A stretch of 64,000 nucleotides of DNA from Mucilaginibacter sp. OK098 (GTDB lineage: Bacteria; Bacteroidota; Bacteroidia; Sphingobacteriales; Sphingobacteriaceae): contig NZ_FRCM01000001.1 in NCBI RefSeq assembly GCF_900142915.1, positions 558,001 through 622,000 of the forward strand, in the 5' to 3' direction. Shown here piece by piece: positions 18,321-26,772 of the stretch. The position numbers and the translations under genes were made by a program. The stretch's first letter is position 1. Each line of letters opens with the position of its first letter. The notes under the pieces are model-generated. The model was not told where the DNA came from, did no database searches, and worked only from the letters and a program-made list of their open reading frames with translations.

Positions 18321-19697
18321 TTACTCGCCTCTCTTCAGGCCAAATTTTTCAATCTTGCTGTAAAGGTGGCTCCGTTGGATGTCAATATCATCGGCCGTTT
18401 TAGAAACGTTCCAGTTGTTTTTTTCAAGCTTGAATTTGATGTATTCGCGCTCGGCAAAATCTTTGTATTCCTGGAAATTTGTAAACTGATCAAAATCTGT
18501 TTGAGGTGAAGCATTTCCGCTTGTTGTAACAGCAGGGGATGACGGATTGGCAAATGCTTTTACATCACTGTCTGTAATGGTTTTATCGCTCAAAATTATC
18601 AAACGCTCAACCATGTTCCTTAACTCACGAATATTACCTGTCCACGGTAAGGCTTTCAGTGCTTCAAGGGCTGCTTCCGAGATCTTTTTCACCGGCATTC
18701 CGTAGTCATTGCAGATCTCATCTAAAAAGCTTTGTGTAAGCAGGGCGATATCATCTTTACGGTCAGTTAGCGGTGGTACGTGGATCAGTATAACACTAAG
18801 ACGATGGTAAAGGTCCATCCGGAAATTACCGGCCTCAATTTCTTTTAGCAGGTCCTTATTGGTTGCAGCAACTACACGTACATCAACCTCAATTTCTTTT
18901 TCGCCGCCGACGCGGGTTATTTTATTTTCCTGCAGGGCGCGCAATACTTTTGCCTGGGTTGATGAGCTCATGTCGCCAATTTCGTCAAGAAAAAGTGTTC
19001 CGCCATTGGCTGATTCAAATTTACCAATCCGTTGTTTAATGGCTGATGTAAATGAACCTTTCTCGTGGCCAAATAGTTCACTTTCAATTAATTCTGAAGG
19101 TATGGCCGCGCAGTTAACCTCAATTAATGGCGCGCCGGAACGGTTTGATTTTTCGTGCAGCCAGCGTGCAACCAGCTCCTTACCGCTACCATTAGCACCG
19201 GTAACCAGCACACGAGCATCAGTAGGGGCAACACGATCAATAGTTTCCTTTATTTTTAATATAGCCTGCGAATCACCCAAAATAGGGCGGACTTTGGATA
19301 CCCTTCTTTTTAATACTTTGGCCTCGGTAACCAGGCTTCCCCTGTCTAACGCGTTGCGTACAGTTATCAGCAGGCGGTTAAGATCGGGCGGTTTCGAAAT
19401 AAAATCGAAAGCTCCTTTTTTACTGGCCTCAATGGCGGTTTCAACCGTTCCATGACCAGATATCATTATGAAAGGAAGATCAGGCTTAATGTTAAGTCCC
19501 TCAGTTAGCACTTCCATGCCATCCATGCGGTTCATTTTTATATCGCACAGTACCAGGTCATAGTCGTTTTTTCTTATCAGTTCTAAGCCATCTATCCCGT
19601 TATCAACATCTTCAACTGCGTAATCTTCGTATTCTAAGATCTCGCGCAGGGTACTCCGTATCGCACGTTCATCATCAATTATTAAAATTTTAGCCAT
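18321..19697 (-). CDS. NtrC-family sigma-54-dependent response regulator
   Basis: A 458-residue two-component activator. REC domain about 1-120 with phospho-acceptor D52 (LVLCDIKMN) and acidic pocket DDE; AAA+ domain about 140-370 with Walker A TGANGSGKE (167-174) and Walker B TLFLDEIGDM; Fis-type helix-turn-helix at the C-terminus (WNVSKTADDIDIQRSHLYSK). The sigma-54 contact loop reads GSFTSA (214-219) where the classical motif is GAFTGA; a GSFTSA-like variant is, as far as I recall, common in Bacteroidota homologues. No histidine kinase is adjacent. The gene has the same word hairpin on both sides. Confidence 0.96.
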   Translation of the reverse strand: MAKILIIDDERAIRSTLREILEYEDYAVEDVDNGIDGLELIRKNDYDLVLCDIKMNRMDGMEVLTEGLNIKPDLPFIMISGHGTVETAIEASKKGAFDFISKPPDLNRLLITVRNALDRGSLVTEAKVLKRRVSKVRPILGDSQAILKIKETIDRVAPTDARVLVTGANGSGKELVARWLHEKSNRSGAPLIEVNCAAIPSELIESELFGHEKGSFTSAIKQRIGKFESANGGTLFLDEIGDMSSSTQAKVLRALQENKITRVGGEKEIEVDVRVVAATNKDLLKEIEAGNFRMDLYHRLSVILIHVPPLTDRKDDIALLTQSFLDEICNDYGMPVKKISEAALEALKALPWTGNIRELRNMVERLIILSDKTITDSDVKAFANPSSPAVTTSGNASPQTDFDQFTNFQEYKDFAEREYIKFKLEKNNWNVSKTADDIDIQRSHLYSKIEKFGLKRGE

Positions 19698-19774
19698 TGC
19701 CTGTTTTAAGTTTTTCTTGTGGAAGTATGATACCGCTAATATATATAATTGTATAGAAAAATAAACACATTTTT

Positions 19775-19923
19775 TAAGTTGATTGAGTTTATTAGGTTGA
19801 ATGGTTGATTAAGTTGAGCCAGGAAGTAGAATAGCGGATTTTAGTTGATTGCTTGATTATGCTGATCCCAATAGCTTGGTAGCCAATATTAAAACACAAT
19901 CAACTCAATCAACCTAATCAACT
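19775..19923. repeat. Word hairpin, word AGTTGATTAGG, 5' side of the ntrC-type gene
   Basis: The left part (19775-19818) holds AGTTGATTGAG, TTATTAGGTTGA and GTTGATTAAGTTGAG. The right part (19898-19923) holds the complementary AATCAACTCAATCAACC and TAATCAACT. The loop is long (about 80 nt) and contains more related words. It lies between the regulator start codon and the 3' end of rnpB. Confidence 0.8.
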
Positions 19924-19925
19924 AA

Positions 19926-19960
19926 AAATAAATAACCCCTCCCGTTTTACCGGAAGGGGT
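19926..19960 (-). terminator. Rho-independent terminator of rnpB
   Basis: ACCCCT (19935-19940) and CCG (19942-19944) pair with CGG (19951-19953) and AGGGGT (19955-19960) with one internal mismatch. On the minus strand the stem is followed by TATTTATTTTTAG. Confidence 0.85.
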
Positions 19961-20376
19961 GTATCAGCAGCAAACCTGTAAGCCGGGTTCTGTTCCATTA
20001 TAAACACGCAAAGTATTGCGTCTCTACATTGGCTTCTATCATTAATCTGGCCCTGCCATTGCTGACAGGTTTAATCAACCTACCCATCCTGACAAATTAC
20101 CTGCCTTGCGGCAAATAGATTAGGGAACGAGCAGCTCCGCTTTCAGGACCTATTTGGTTTTTCAACTCCTGAGGTTTACCGCGATCCCGGTCGCCCGGAA
20201 AAGCCGTGAGCTCTTACCTCACGTTTTCACCCTTACCCTGATAAATCGGGGCGGTTTATTTTCTGTGGCACTTGCTGTCGCCGGCTGCCGGCGCCTTCCC
20301 GTTAGGAAGCAGGATACTCTATGTTGCCCGGACTTTCCTCCGCTCGCTAGCTAGCGGGCAGCGATAGAACGTTTTG
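19961..20376 (-). ncRNA. rnpB: RNase P RNA, bacterial class A
   Basis: This is the catalytic RNA that removes 5' leaders from pre-tRNAs. On the minus strand the 5' universal segment GAGGAAAGTCCGGGC (near 20342-20328) and the 3' segment AGAACCCGGCTTACAGG (near 19991-19975) are both intact; these form helix P4. GCAAAAC near the 5' end can pair with GTTTGC near the 3' end as P1. Length about 415 nt, as usual. Ends are estimated from P1, the -7 box at 20382-20389 and the terminator. Confidence 0.96.
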
Positions 20377-20381
20377 CAAGG

Positions 20382-20389
20382 CAAAGTTA
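20382..20389 (-). promoter_or_regulatory. -7 box of the rnpB promoter overlapping a stop codon
   Basis: On the minus strand these bases read TAACTTTG, a full match to TAnnTTTG. The first three bases are also the TAA stop codon of the upstream membrane protein gene. The predicted start is about 6-8 nt downstream, which fits the P1 helix of rnpB. I see no good -33 TTTG. Confidence 0.65.
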
Positions 20390-20869
20390 GCTGTTTTTTG
20401 CGGGGTTACCGTTATACAGCTTTAAATACTGCTCAGCTTTTGATTGAAGTACATGCTCCTGCACACGATATAAAAGAAAAAAGAATACCAGTACAGCCGG
20501 GAACAAAATAGCAGTTATCCAAACCGGAACTGGCTGTTTGCCTGCTAACTGGAACAGCGCAATTACTATCCAAAGGCAAAATGTTAAGATCAACTCAAAC
20601 CTCAATTTTGTTTTAAACGTTACTACAGCTGCGTTTTTATTTACAGGGGTTACAATTACTTTTGTTTGGATGCCGTTAATTGCCGGTGGTCGTGCATTTT
20701 TTAATAGCGTTCCTAATGAAAGGTTTGATAAAAATATATACTCGTAATTGGCTGTTTTATGTGCCGTGAAACTTCCGGGCGGATTACGGGAAATATAATT
20801 GTCAATAGACCCGGCAGAACCGCGTACCTCAAACTGTTTATTTAATGAAACCGGGTTAAAAAAGCTCAT
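20387..20869 (-). CDS. Small membrane protein of unknown function
   Basis: A 160-residue protein I do not recognise. It has two adjacent membrane segments (about 90-110, FELILTFCLWIVIALFQLAG, and 115-137, PVWITAILFPAVLVFFFLLY), a basic polar N-terminal half that repeats no known motif, and a short charged tail. The order suggests a cytoplasmic domain anchored by a hairpin of two helices. It lies directly upstream of rnpB on the same strand; its stop codon forms part of the rnpB -7 box. The gap of 33 nt to the cytochrome gene start side suggests it may share a transcript with the SCO-cytochrome operon upstream. Confidence 0.8.
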   Translation of the reverse strand: MSFFNPVSLNKQFEVRGSAGSIDNYISRNPPGSFTAHKTANYEYIFLSNLSLGTLLKNARPPAINGIQTKVIVTPVNKNAAVVTFKTKLRFELILTFCLWIVIALFQLAGKQPVPVWITAILFPAVLVFFFLLYRVQEHVLQSKAEQYLKLYNGNPAKNS

Positions 20870-20902
20870 GGTGTTAATTGTGAGCAGTTAAGGTAATCAT
20901 AA

Positions 20903-21319
20903 TTAATTACACTTAGCTAAATCAGCGTTTGCCAGTTCAGTAGTAATTGTTGCCGACCTGTTACCAAAAGAATTTGTTACATAAGTAAGAACCTGGGCAA
21001 TCTCAACAGGGGAAAGGTCGTTAGGGGGCATTTCGCCTTCAAACTGTCTGCCTGAGATTTTGATCTGCCCTTTTAAACCGTTTTTAACAAAACAGGCCAG
21101 CTGATATTTATTGCTTTTAAGATAGGCTGAATCAGTAAGCGAGGGGATCAATCCCTGGAGGCCTTCACCCTTCGCTCCATGACAATTTTGACAATGTTCC
21201 TGGTACACAGCGCTCCCGGCTGAAAAATAACGGTTAAATTCAACCTGCTCATCGCTTTGACATGAAATTACCAAAGCTATCAACACAATACAAATAATGC
21301 CTATGAGCTTTATTTTCAT
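20903..21319 (-). CDS. Mono-haem cytochrome c lipoprotein
   Basis: A 138-residue class I cytochrome c. The N-terminus is a lipoprotein signal (lipobox VISC near residue 20), the haem site is CQNCHGAKGEG (about 43-53), and a GEMPP segment (about 98-102) supplies the likely axial Met. It should be anchored to a membrane facing the periplasm and carry electrons. The start overlaps the stop of the SCO gene by 4 nt (ATGA), so the two are translationally coupled. The redox partner is not encoded here. Confidence 0.95.
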   Translation of the reverse strand: MKIKLIGIICIVLIALVISCQSDEQVEFNRYFSAGSAVYQEHCQNCHGAKGEGLQGLIPSLTDSAYLKSNKYQLACFVKNGLKGQIKISGRQFEGEMPPNDLSPVEIAQVLTYVTNSFGNRSATITTELANADLAKCN

Positions 21320-21969
21320 TTGGTCGGCTTTTGATCAGGCTCGGCCATTAGTGTTTTAATATCGGTAGTCATTTTCTCAACCTCTTTAGCATCGGTTCCC
21401 TGGTAGGTTCCGCGAATGCGTTTTTGCTTATCGATCAATATAAAATAACCGTCGTGTACGTACTGCCCTTGCGGATTTTTCTCTTGTAATGATACCAGGT
21501 AGCTTTTAGCAATAGTATAAGTATCATTTTTTTGCCCGTGTAAAAGCCACCAGGTGTTGCCGCTTATGCCCATCTTATCTGCATATTTTTTCAATACTGG
21601 TACAGTGTCATACTTAGGGTCGATGGTATGCGATATGATCCTGAAATCTGCATGGCTTTTAAACTCATTATAAACAGGCAGCATGTTGCGGTGCATAACA
21701 GGGCAAATATTGGGGCAGGTAGTGAAAAAGAAATCCGCTACATAGATCTTACCGTCAAGGCTTTTGTCTGTAATAGTATCGCCATACTGGTTAACAAACT
21801 TAAATGCAGGGATTGTTTGATATAATGTATCAGTTACCTGCTTGCCATTAACAGTTTTGGTAACTGCCTCTTTATTGCCAAAAATAGGTAAGGCTTTATT
21901 ATCACTGCTGTTAATCTTGCAGGCGTTCCACAACAAAATAAATGCAATTGCATATACCAGTTTCTTCAT
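21316..21969 (-). CDS. SCO1/SenC-family copper protein
   Basis: A 217-residue thioredoxin-fold lipoprotein (lipobox LWNAC near residue 17). The copper motif CPNICP (CxxxC) is present in FFTTCPNICPVMHRN, and the later ligand His is seen in YVHDGYF. SCO proteins insert copper into the CuA site of cytochrome c oxidase or act as periplasmic thiol redox proteins. The 4-nt overlaps with both the lipoprotein gene upstream and the cytochrome c gene downstream show a three-gene operon. Confidence 0.96.
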   Translation of the reverse strand: MKKLVYAIAFILLWNACKINSSDNKALPIFGNKEAVTKTVNGKQVTDTLYQTIPAFKFVNQYGDTITDKSLDGKIYVADFFFTTCPNICPVMHRNMLPVYNEFKSHADFRIISHTIDPKYDTVPVLKKYADKMGISGNTWWLLHGQKNDTYTIAKSYLVSLQEKNPQGQYVHDGYFILIDKQKRIRGTYQGTDAKEVEKMTTDIKTLMAEPDQKPTK

Positions 21970-22373
21970 TTTGATTTGACTTTTTTAAGGTAAAGGTTCG
22001 ATTCGGTGACCGCAATGTTAAGTTGTGAGTCTATGGCCATTATCAGTTTTTTCTGATCGTTCATATAAGTTATAACTTCTTCGTCCGATTTGCCTTTTTG
22101 CTCGTAATCAAACTTATGCATCCAGTCTTCCATAGCATCTTCAGCCGCTGTTAACTTTTTATTTAGTTGTAAGGCAGTATCTTTTGCAGCTAAGGTGTTG
22201 TCTTTTAATAGCGTATCAAGCTTCATGCGGTTTGCAATTACCTGTCCGTCAACCTCCATTACTTTTTCATGTACTTTCATTACCTGATCCATAACGGCAC
22301 TCTTTTCTGCTTTTTTATTTGAGCAGCCAAATAATACGGAAGCGGTAAGCAGTATTAATAATGTTTTCTTCAT
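21966..22373 (-). CDS. Coiled-coil lipoprotein of unknown function
   Basis: A 135-residue lipoprotein (lipobox VLFGC, Cys near 17) whose mature part is almost entirely helical and charged, with coiled-coil-like spacing (about 25-130). Similar Bacteroidota proteins are often labelled 'viral A-type inclusion protein', which is not informative. Its gene is first in the operon with SCO and cytochrome c, so it may help in copper handling or respiratory complex assembly; that is inferred from context only. Confidence 0.85.
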   Translation of the reverse strand: MKKTLLILLTASVLFGCSNKKAEKSAVMDQVMKVHEKVMEVDGQVIANRMKLDTLLKDNTLAAKDTALQLNKKLTAAEDAMEDWMHKFDYEQKGKSDEEVITYMNDQKKLIMAIDSQLNIAVTESNLYLKKVKSK

Positions 22374-22419
22374 TTTTATGGTTTATATGCGGTCAAATTT
22401 AAGCAACAAGGCACACAGG

Positions 22420-22884
22420 TTAACTATTTAATTGTCTTATATAAGCAATATAATCTGTGTTTGGCAGGCTGTCAGCGCCTGCAAATTTTAATTGCTGCCC
22501 AATTTGCGCCCGATGGTGAGTGCCATGGTTAATCAAATGCGCCAAAACATCAGGTAATTTATTTTCAAAACTTTCTCCCTTTGAATTTTTATAGGGGATC
22601 GATTTTTCAAAATCATTTTCCTGTAAACTGTCAATGTAATTAAGCCATTCATTACTGTTTTTAGCTATAATATCGCTAAAAGTATCAGCTTTCCAATCAG
22701 GCCATAATGCACCGCCAACAGCAGGTAATCCTTTACACCGGCTAAGCCAGATCTGTTGGGCCACCAATAAGTGCGCCATTAGTTCTACCGGTTTTTCGGG
22801 CATGTTGGCTTTAATAATAGCATTCAGTATGGTTTCGTTAGCGTATTTATCGTAGTTCAACAGCCTGGTGAAATAAGTTTTCAT
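22420..22884 (-). CDS. DinB-family protein
   Basis: A 154-residue four-helix-bundle protein of the DinB/YfiT group. The metal-binding pattern is seen as HLLVAQQIWLSR (first His about 38) and HLINHGTHHRAQIGQQLK (second and third His near 126-130). An earlier ATG at 22911 is in frame, but MKTYFTRLLNYDKYANETIL at 22884 is the canonical start. Members are metal-dependent, and some are thiol transferases; the substrate is unknown. It is one of four DinB-like genes in the window. Confidence 0.92.
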   Translation of the reverse strand: MKTYFTRLLNYDKYANETILNAIIKANMPEKPVELMAHLLVAQQIWLSRCKGLPAVGGALWPDWKADTFSDIIAKNSNEWLNYIDSLQENDFEKSIPYKNSKGESFENKLPDVLAHLINHGTHHRAQIGQQLKFAGADSLPNTDYIAYIRQLNS

Positions 22885-23021
22885 CCGGTAAAATAAAAAC
22901 ATAATCATCATTAAAACAAATTGCCGGGTTCAACCATTATCTGTTAACAATAATATAATAATAGCAACACACGAAAGATATACCTGTAAACTACCTTAGT
23001 AACAAATAAAACGCCTTTGTT

Positions 23022-23111
23022 ATGAAATTCATTTTAAATTTTCCGAAGCTTATCAAGAATTTTCGTGAATGGATGATTCTTAGAAGTATGAGATCATCTT
23101 TTATTCATTAA
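23022..23111 (+). CDS. Possible 29-residue basic peptide
   Basis: A short frame in the 268-nt gap before the beta-glucosidase gene. It encodes an amphipathic basic peptide (MKFILNFPKLIKNFREW at its start) with ATG and TAA. I see no clear promoter. Reported because it is the only peptide-like frame in the gap; it may be chance. Confidence 0.25.
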   Translation: MKFILNFPKLIKNFREWMILRSMRSSFIH

Positions 23112-23179
23112 AATTTATTTCTCTAAAAATCTTAATTATATAATTGTATTGCACAATTTTGCTTTACAATAGCTCTTTA

Positions 23180-24541
23180 ATGGAAAGCACTTTTCAGGAT
23201 TTACATATTAACAGGGAACTTTTTGGGGATGATTTTATTTGGGGAGTTTCTGTAGCTGCCCTGCAAATAGAGGGTGCATGTGATGCTGATGGCAAGGGTG
23301 AATCCATCTGGGATGTATTTGCAGCAAAAAAAGGTAAAATATTAAACGGCGATGTTCCCAGCAAAGCCTGTGATTTTTATAATCAATACCAACAGGATAT
23401 TGATTTGATTAAACAGCTTAACATCCCGTGTTTCAGATTTTCTATCTCATGGACCCGCATATTTCCAAATGGAACCGGCGAAATAAACCAGGCCGGAATT
23501 GATTTTTATAACCAGGTTATCAACTATTGCCTTGAAAAAGGAGTGGAGCCATGGGTTACTGTTTATCATTGGGATCTGCCGCATGCGCTTGAACTTAAAG
23601 GCGGCTGGACAAATCGCGATATTGTTGGATGGTTTGAAGAATTTACAACAGTATGTGCCCGGAATTTTGGTGACAGGGTAAAAAACTGGATGGTTATGAA
23701 CGAACCGGGCGTGTTTACCGGTGCAGGATATTTTTTGGGGATCCATGCACCAGGCCGTACCGGACTTAAAAGCTTCCTTCCTGCAATACATCATGCCGTT
23801 TTATGTATGGCTGCCGGGGGCAGGCTGCTACGCAATATAGTTCCTGATGCCCAGATAGGTACAACATTTTCATGCTCATATATCGAACCTTATTCTGATA
23901 GATCTAAAGATATTAATGCCGCTAAACGTGTAGATGCTTTGCTTAACCGGTTGTTTATTGAGCCTGTTTTAGGGCTTGGCTACCCAATAAATGAAGTTTC
24001 TGCATTAAAGGGGATCACCAAATATTTTCAGCCGGGTGACGAGGATGCAATGAAGTTTGATTTTGATTTTATAGGGGTACAGAATTATACCCGTGAAATT
24101 GTAAAGAATTCGTTTTTTACCCCTTATGTTGGTGCGTCACTCGTAAAGGCTGAAAAAAGGGGAGTCCCTTTAACAAATATGAAATGGGAGGTATACCCGC
24201 CATCGATATACCAGATGATAAAAAAGTTTAATGGCTACCCGCAAATAAAAAACATTATTGTAACTGAAAATGGCGCCGCCTTTCCAGACCAGGTAACTGA
24301 CGGCGCAGTTAATGACCCTAAACGGGTTGCTTATTTGCAGAGCTACCTGCAGCAGGTATTAAAAGCTAAAAATGAAGGACTGAAAGTTAATGGCTATTTT
24401 ATATGGACATTGACTGATAATTTTGAATGGGCAGAAGGGTATCATCCGCGTTTTGGATTGATACACGTTGATTTTGAAACGCAACAACGCATTGTTAAGT
24501 CATCAGGACATTGGTATGCCGGCTTTTTAAAAGGCAATTAG
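23180..24541 (+). CDS. Glycoside hydrolase family 1 beta-glucosidase
   Basis: A 453-residue GH1 enzyme that hydrolyses beta-glucosides or related glycosides by a retaining mechanism. The acid/base is E175 in MNEP and the nucleophile is E363 in VTENG; the N-terminal FIWGVSVAALQIEGA and the WTLTDNFEWAEGY aglycone-site segment are family hallmarks. There is no signal peptide, so it is probably cytoplasmic and acts on imported disaccharides. The frame is open 12 codons further upstream, but the ATG at 23180 gives the usual N-terminus. The neighbours do not indicate the substrate. Confidence 0.96.
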   Translation: MESTFQDLHINRELFGDDFIWGVSVAALQIEGACDADGKGESIWDVFAAKKGKILNGDVPSKACDFYNQYQQDIDLIKQLNIPCFRFSISWTRIFPNGTGEINQAGIDFYNQVINYCLEKGVEPWVTVYHWDLPHALELKGGWTNRDIVGWFEEFTTVCARNFGDRVKNWMVMNEPGVFTGAGYFLGIHAPGRTGLKSFLPAIHHAVLCMAAGGRLLRNIVPDAQIGTTFSCSYIEPYSDRSKDINAAKRVDALLNRLFIEPVLGLGYPINEVSALKGITKYFQPGDEDAMKFDFDFIGVQNYTREIVKNSFFTPYVGASLVKAEKRGVPLTNMKWEVYPPSIYQMIKKFNGYPQIKNIIVTENGAAFPDQVTDGAVNDPKRVAYLQSYLQQVLKAKNEGLKVNGYFIWTLTDNFEWAEGYHPRFGLIHVDFETQQRIVKSSGHWYAGFLKGN

Positions 24542-24544
24542 TCA

Positions 24545-26677
24545 TCATAAAGAAGCCTTCAGTTCCAATTTAGACTTGCTCACATTATGGACTTTGCTTT
24601 TCTTATACCTGGGCAGGTTAATAAAAAAGGTAGTTCCCGTTTTAACGTCACTTTCAAACCATATTTCGCCGCTATGGTTTTCAATAATTTGCTTACTGAT
24701 TGACAGGCCAAGACCGAATGATTTTTCGCCCGATGTTCCGGGTCTTTTGGCATCGGTGAACATATTGAAGACCTTATCTTTTACATTGTCAGGAATACCA
24801 ATACCTTCGTCCTTAACAGAGATAGCCAATACATTTTTTGCCTCAACAACCTTTACGTAAATAGTACCGCCAACAGGGCTGAACTTTATAGCATTTGTGA
24901 TCAAATTACTCATTACCCGCCATATTTTTTCGCGGCTAATGAGTAATTCTTCAGGTTCTTTCAATAGCTCAAGTTTGATTTCCTGTTTTTTTTCTGCTGC
25001 TTTAAAACGCAATAACTCCACGCTTTTGCTTAATAACGAGTTAATATCTACCAACTCCTTTTTAAGTTGCGTTGCCCCGGTATTTGTTACTTCCAGAATT
25101 TCATTTATCAATTCTATCGAATTGTTTGAGGTTTCCTTTATAAGGATAATTAATTCTTTTTGATCATCAGTGTAGTCATCAAGCATCATTACCTGTGTTA
25201 ATGATGCTATACCACCAATAGGGTTCCTAAGATCGTGTGCTACCGTTCTTAATATGCGGTCTTTTTCCTGGCTGCTTAATTTAAGTTCGGATAGGGTGAT
25301 TTCAAGATCATTTTTTTGAAGGTTTATCCGTTTATTTAAATTGCTTACAACCTGTACATCGCTTTTTGATTTTTTCCAGTTACGATATACCAAGGCGACA
25401 ATTATAACGGCCATTATAGCACAGGTTACTGCCAGGTATATATAAATCTGCTGTTGTTTGTTATTATCTTTAAGGTTTTCAATCTGATATTGCTTGTCGT
25501 AATTAGCCTGTTGCTGATTTACATCGGTTTCTTTTAATGAACTTGAGCGTTTAATTACTGAGTCTTTTAACGAGTTGTAGTTTTCAAGGTGCTTATATGC
25601 TTTCACCATGTCACCTGTTTTAACATAATACCTGCTCATCAGCAAGTTCCAGCTGGTTTCTGCCTCTTCATTTTTAACTGAATCCAGCTGACTATGAAGA
25701 TCACCAGATAATTTAATAAATGGCTGGTATTGATGATTGTTAAAATATAATTTACCCAGGTTTATTTCAACCAGTTCGGCGTTTGAATTATCGTAGCCTT
25801 TTTTAAGGTTTATTGCAATACTTTTTTGCAGAAGCTGTTCCGATAGCTGGTTTCGCCCTTTTAACATGGCAACCTCACCCAGGTTACCATAAACCACTGC
25901 GCGGGCCATCTCAAGAAGCTTTGGATGAGTCCTGAATCTTTCGCTATTGCTGTTTATGTAATCAAGTGTTTTGTTAAAGTAGATGGAGGCGCTGTCAATG
26001 TCGCCATTACTTTTGTAGCTTTCGCCTATATTATCCAGCAATTCCTGGCGTTGATAAAAGGCAGCAAAGTTATCTTTGTATGACAGGCTTTGCCTGTGGC
26101 TTAATTTAAAATAGTTAGCAGCATCAATATAATGTGCCTGCTTAAACATAACCATGCCCATGCGGTACGTATACTCTGCCAGGATCTCGTTCTTTAGGTT
26201 GTTTTTACCCATAAAGTAACCCTGGTAGTAGCATTGATAAGCATTACTGTATTGCGAAAGACCGAAGTAGGCGTCGCCCATGGCAAAATTGGCCTCGGCA
26301 TAGTTGGTTACATACTGTTTGCGGTTAACGCTTTTTTTTGCCATTATTAACATGCTATCGGCATATAATAAGGCCTTTTTGGGGTTGTTGAGCCCTTTTT
26401 TGTAGTAAAGGTATTTTAATCCGTAATATCTGAAAATGTCGTTAACGTATGGCTTTTTAATTTGCTTAAACGCAGAATCAAGATAGTGTTGGTCATCATT
26501 GCCTCTTTTGTGGTTATCAGGGCTGATTACATCGGCAAAAAGAAATTTAAATTTATCAGAATAATCCCCTGTATCAGCATCTTTTTTTCTGCACGATGAT
26601 AACACGCAAAAAACAACCAATAAGAGCCATAGCTTATTGATTTTTACAGTTTTATAAATCAGGGAACAAGGGGCCAT
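24545..26677 (-). CDS. TPR-containing sensor histidine kinase
   Basis: A 710-residue kinase. It has a lipoprotein-like N-terminal signal (VFCVLSSC), TPR-like helical repeats outside the cytoplasm (about 50-390), a short coiled coil, one membrane segment (about 412-435), a dimerisation/phospho-acceptor domain with VAHDLRNPIGG (His near 480) and a HATPase domain (NLITNAIKFS, DEGIGIP, GLGLSISKQII). The frame extends to a TTG at 26698; I chose the ATG at 26677. No response regulator is adjacent. TPR kinases in Bacteroidota commonly serve as orphan sensors. Confidence 0.94.
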   Translation of the reverse strand: MAPCSLIYKTVKINKLWLLLVVFCVLSSCRKKDADTGDYSDKFKFLFADVISPDNHKRGNDDQHYLDSAFKQIKKPYVNDIFRYYGLKYLYYKKGLNNPKKALLYADSMLIMAKKSVNRKQYVTNYAEANFAMGDAYFGLSQYSNAYQCYYQGYFMGKNNLKNEILAEYTYRMGMVMFKQAHYIDAANYFKLSHRQSLSYKDNFAAFYQRQELLDNIGESYKSNGDIDSASIYFNKTLDYINSNSERFRTHPKLLEMARAVVYGNLGEVAMLKGRNQLSEQLLQKSIAINLKKGYDNSNAELVEINLGKLYFNNHQYQPFIKLSGDLHSQLDSVKNEEAETSWNLLMSRYYVKTGDMVKAYKHLENYNSLKDSVIKRSSSLKETDVNQQQANYDKQYQIENLKDNNKQQQIYIYLAVTCAIMAVIIVALVYRNWKKSKSDVQVVSNLNKRINLQKNDLEITLSELKLSSQEKDRILRTVAHDLRNPIGGIASLTQVMMLDDYTDDQKELIILIKETSNNSIELINEILEVTNTGATQLKKELVDINSLLSKSVELLRFKAAEKKQEIKLELLKEPEELLISREKIWRVMSNLITNAIKFSPVGGTIYVKVVEAKNVLAISVKDEGIGIPDNVKDKVFNMFTDAKRPGTSGEKSFGLGLSISKQIIENHSGEIWFESDVKTGTTFFINLPRYKKSKVHNVSKSKLELKASL

Positions 26678-26693
26678 TAACCAATATGTAATA

Positions 26694-26740
26694 TACAAAT
26701 ATGCAACCCGGTCCTAAAAGGAATGAGTTGCATATTTGTA
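26694..26740. repeat. Perfect 14-bp inverted repeat between dehydrogenase and kinase genes
   Basis: TACAAATATGCAAC (26694-26707) and its exact complement (26727-26740) are separated by 19 nt. The pair sits 17 nt upstream of the kinase start codon and 32 nt after the dehydrogenase stop codon. It could be a terminator stem or an operator for the kinase gene; no T-run supports the first. Confidence 0.7.
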
Positions 26741-26772
26741 ATTAAACGTTTATTTATTGATTAAGGTTACTG

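Noticed and set aside
18859..19455. 198-residue plus-strand frame opposite the ntrC-type gene
   Set aside because: It is antisense to the conserved AAA+ domain and has no recognisable feature.
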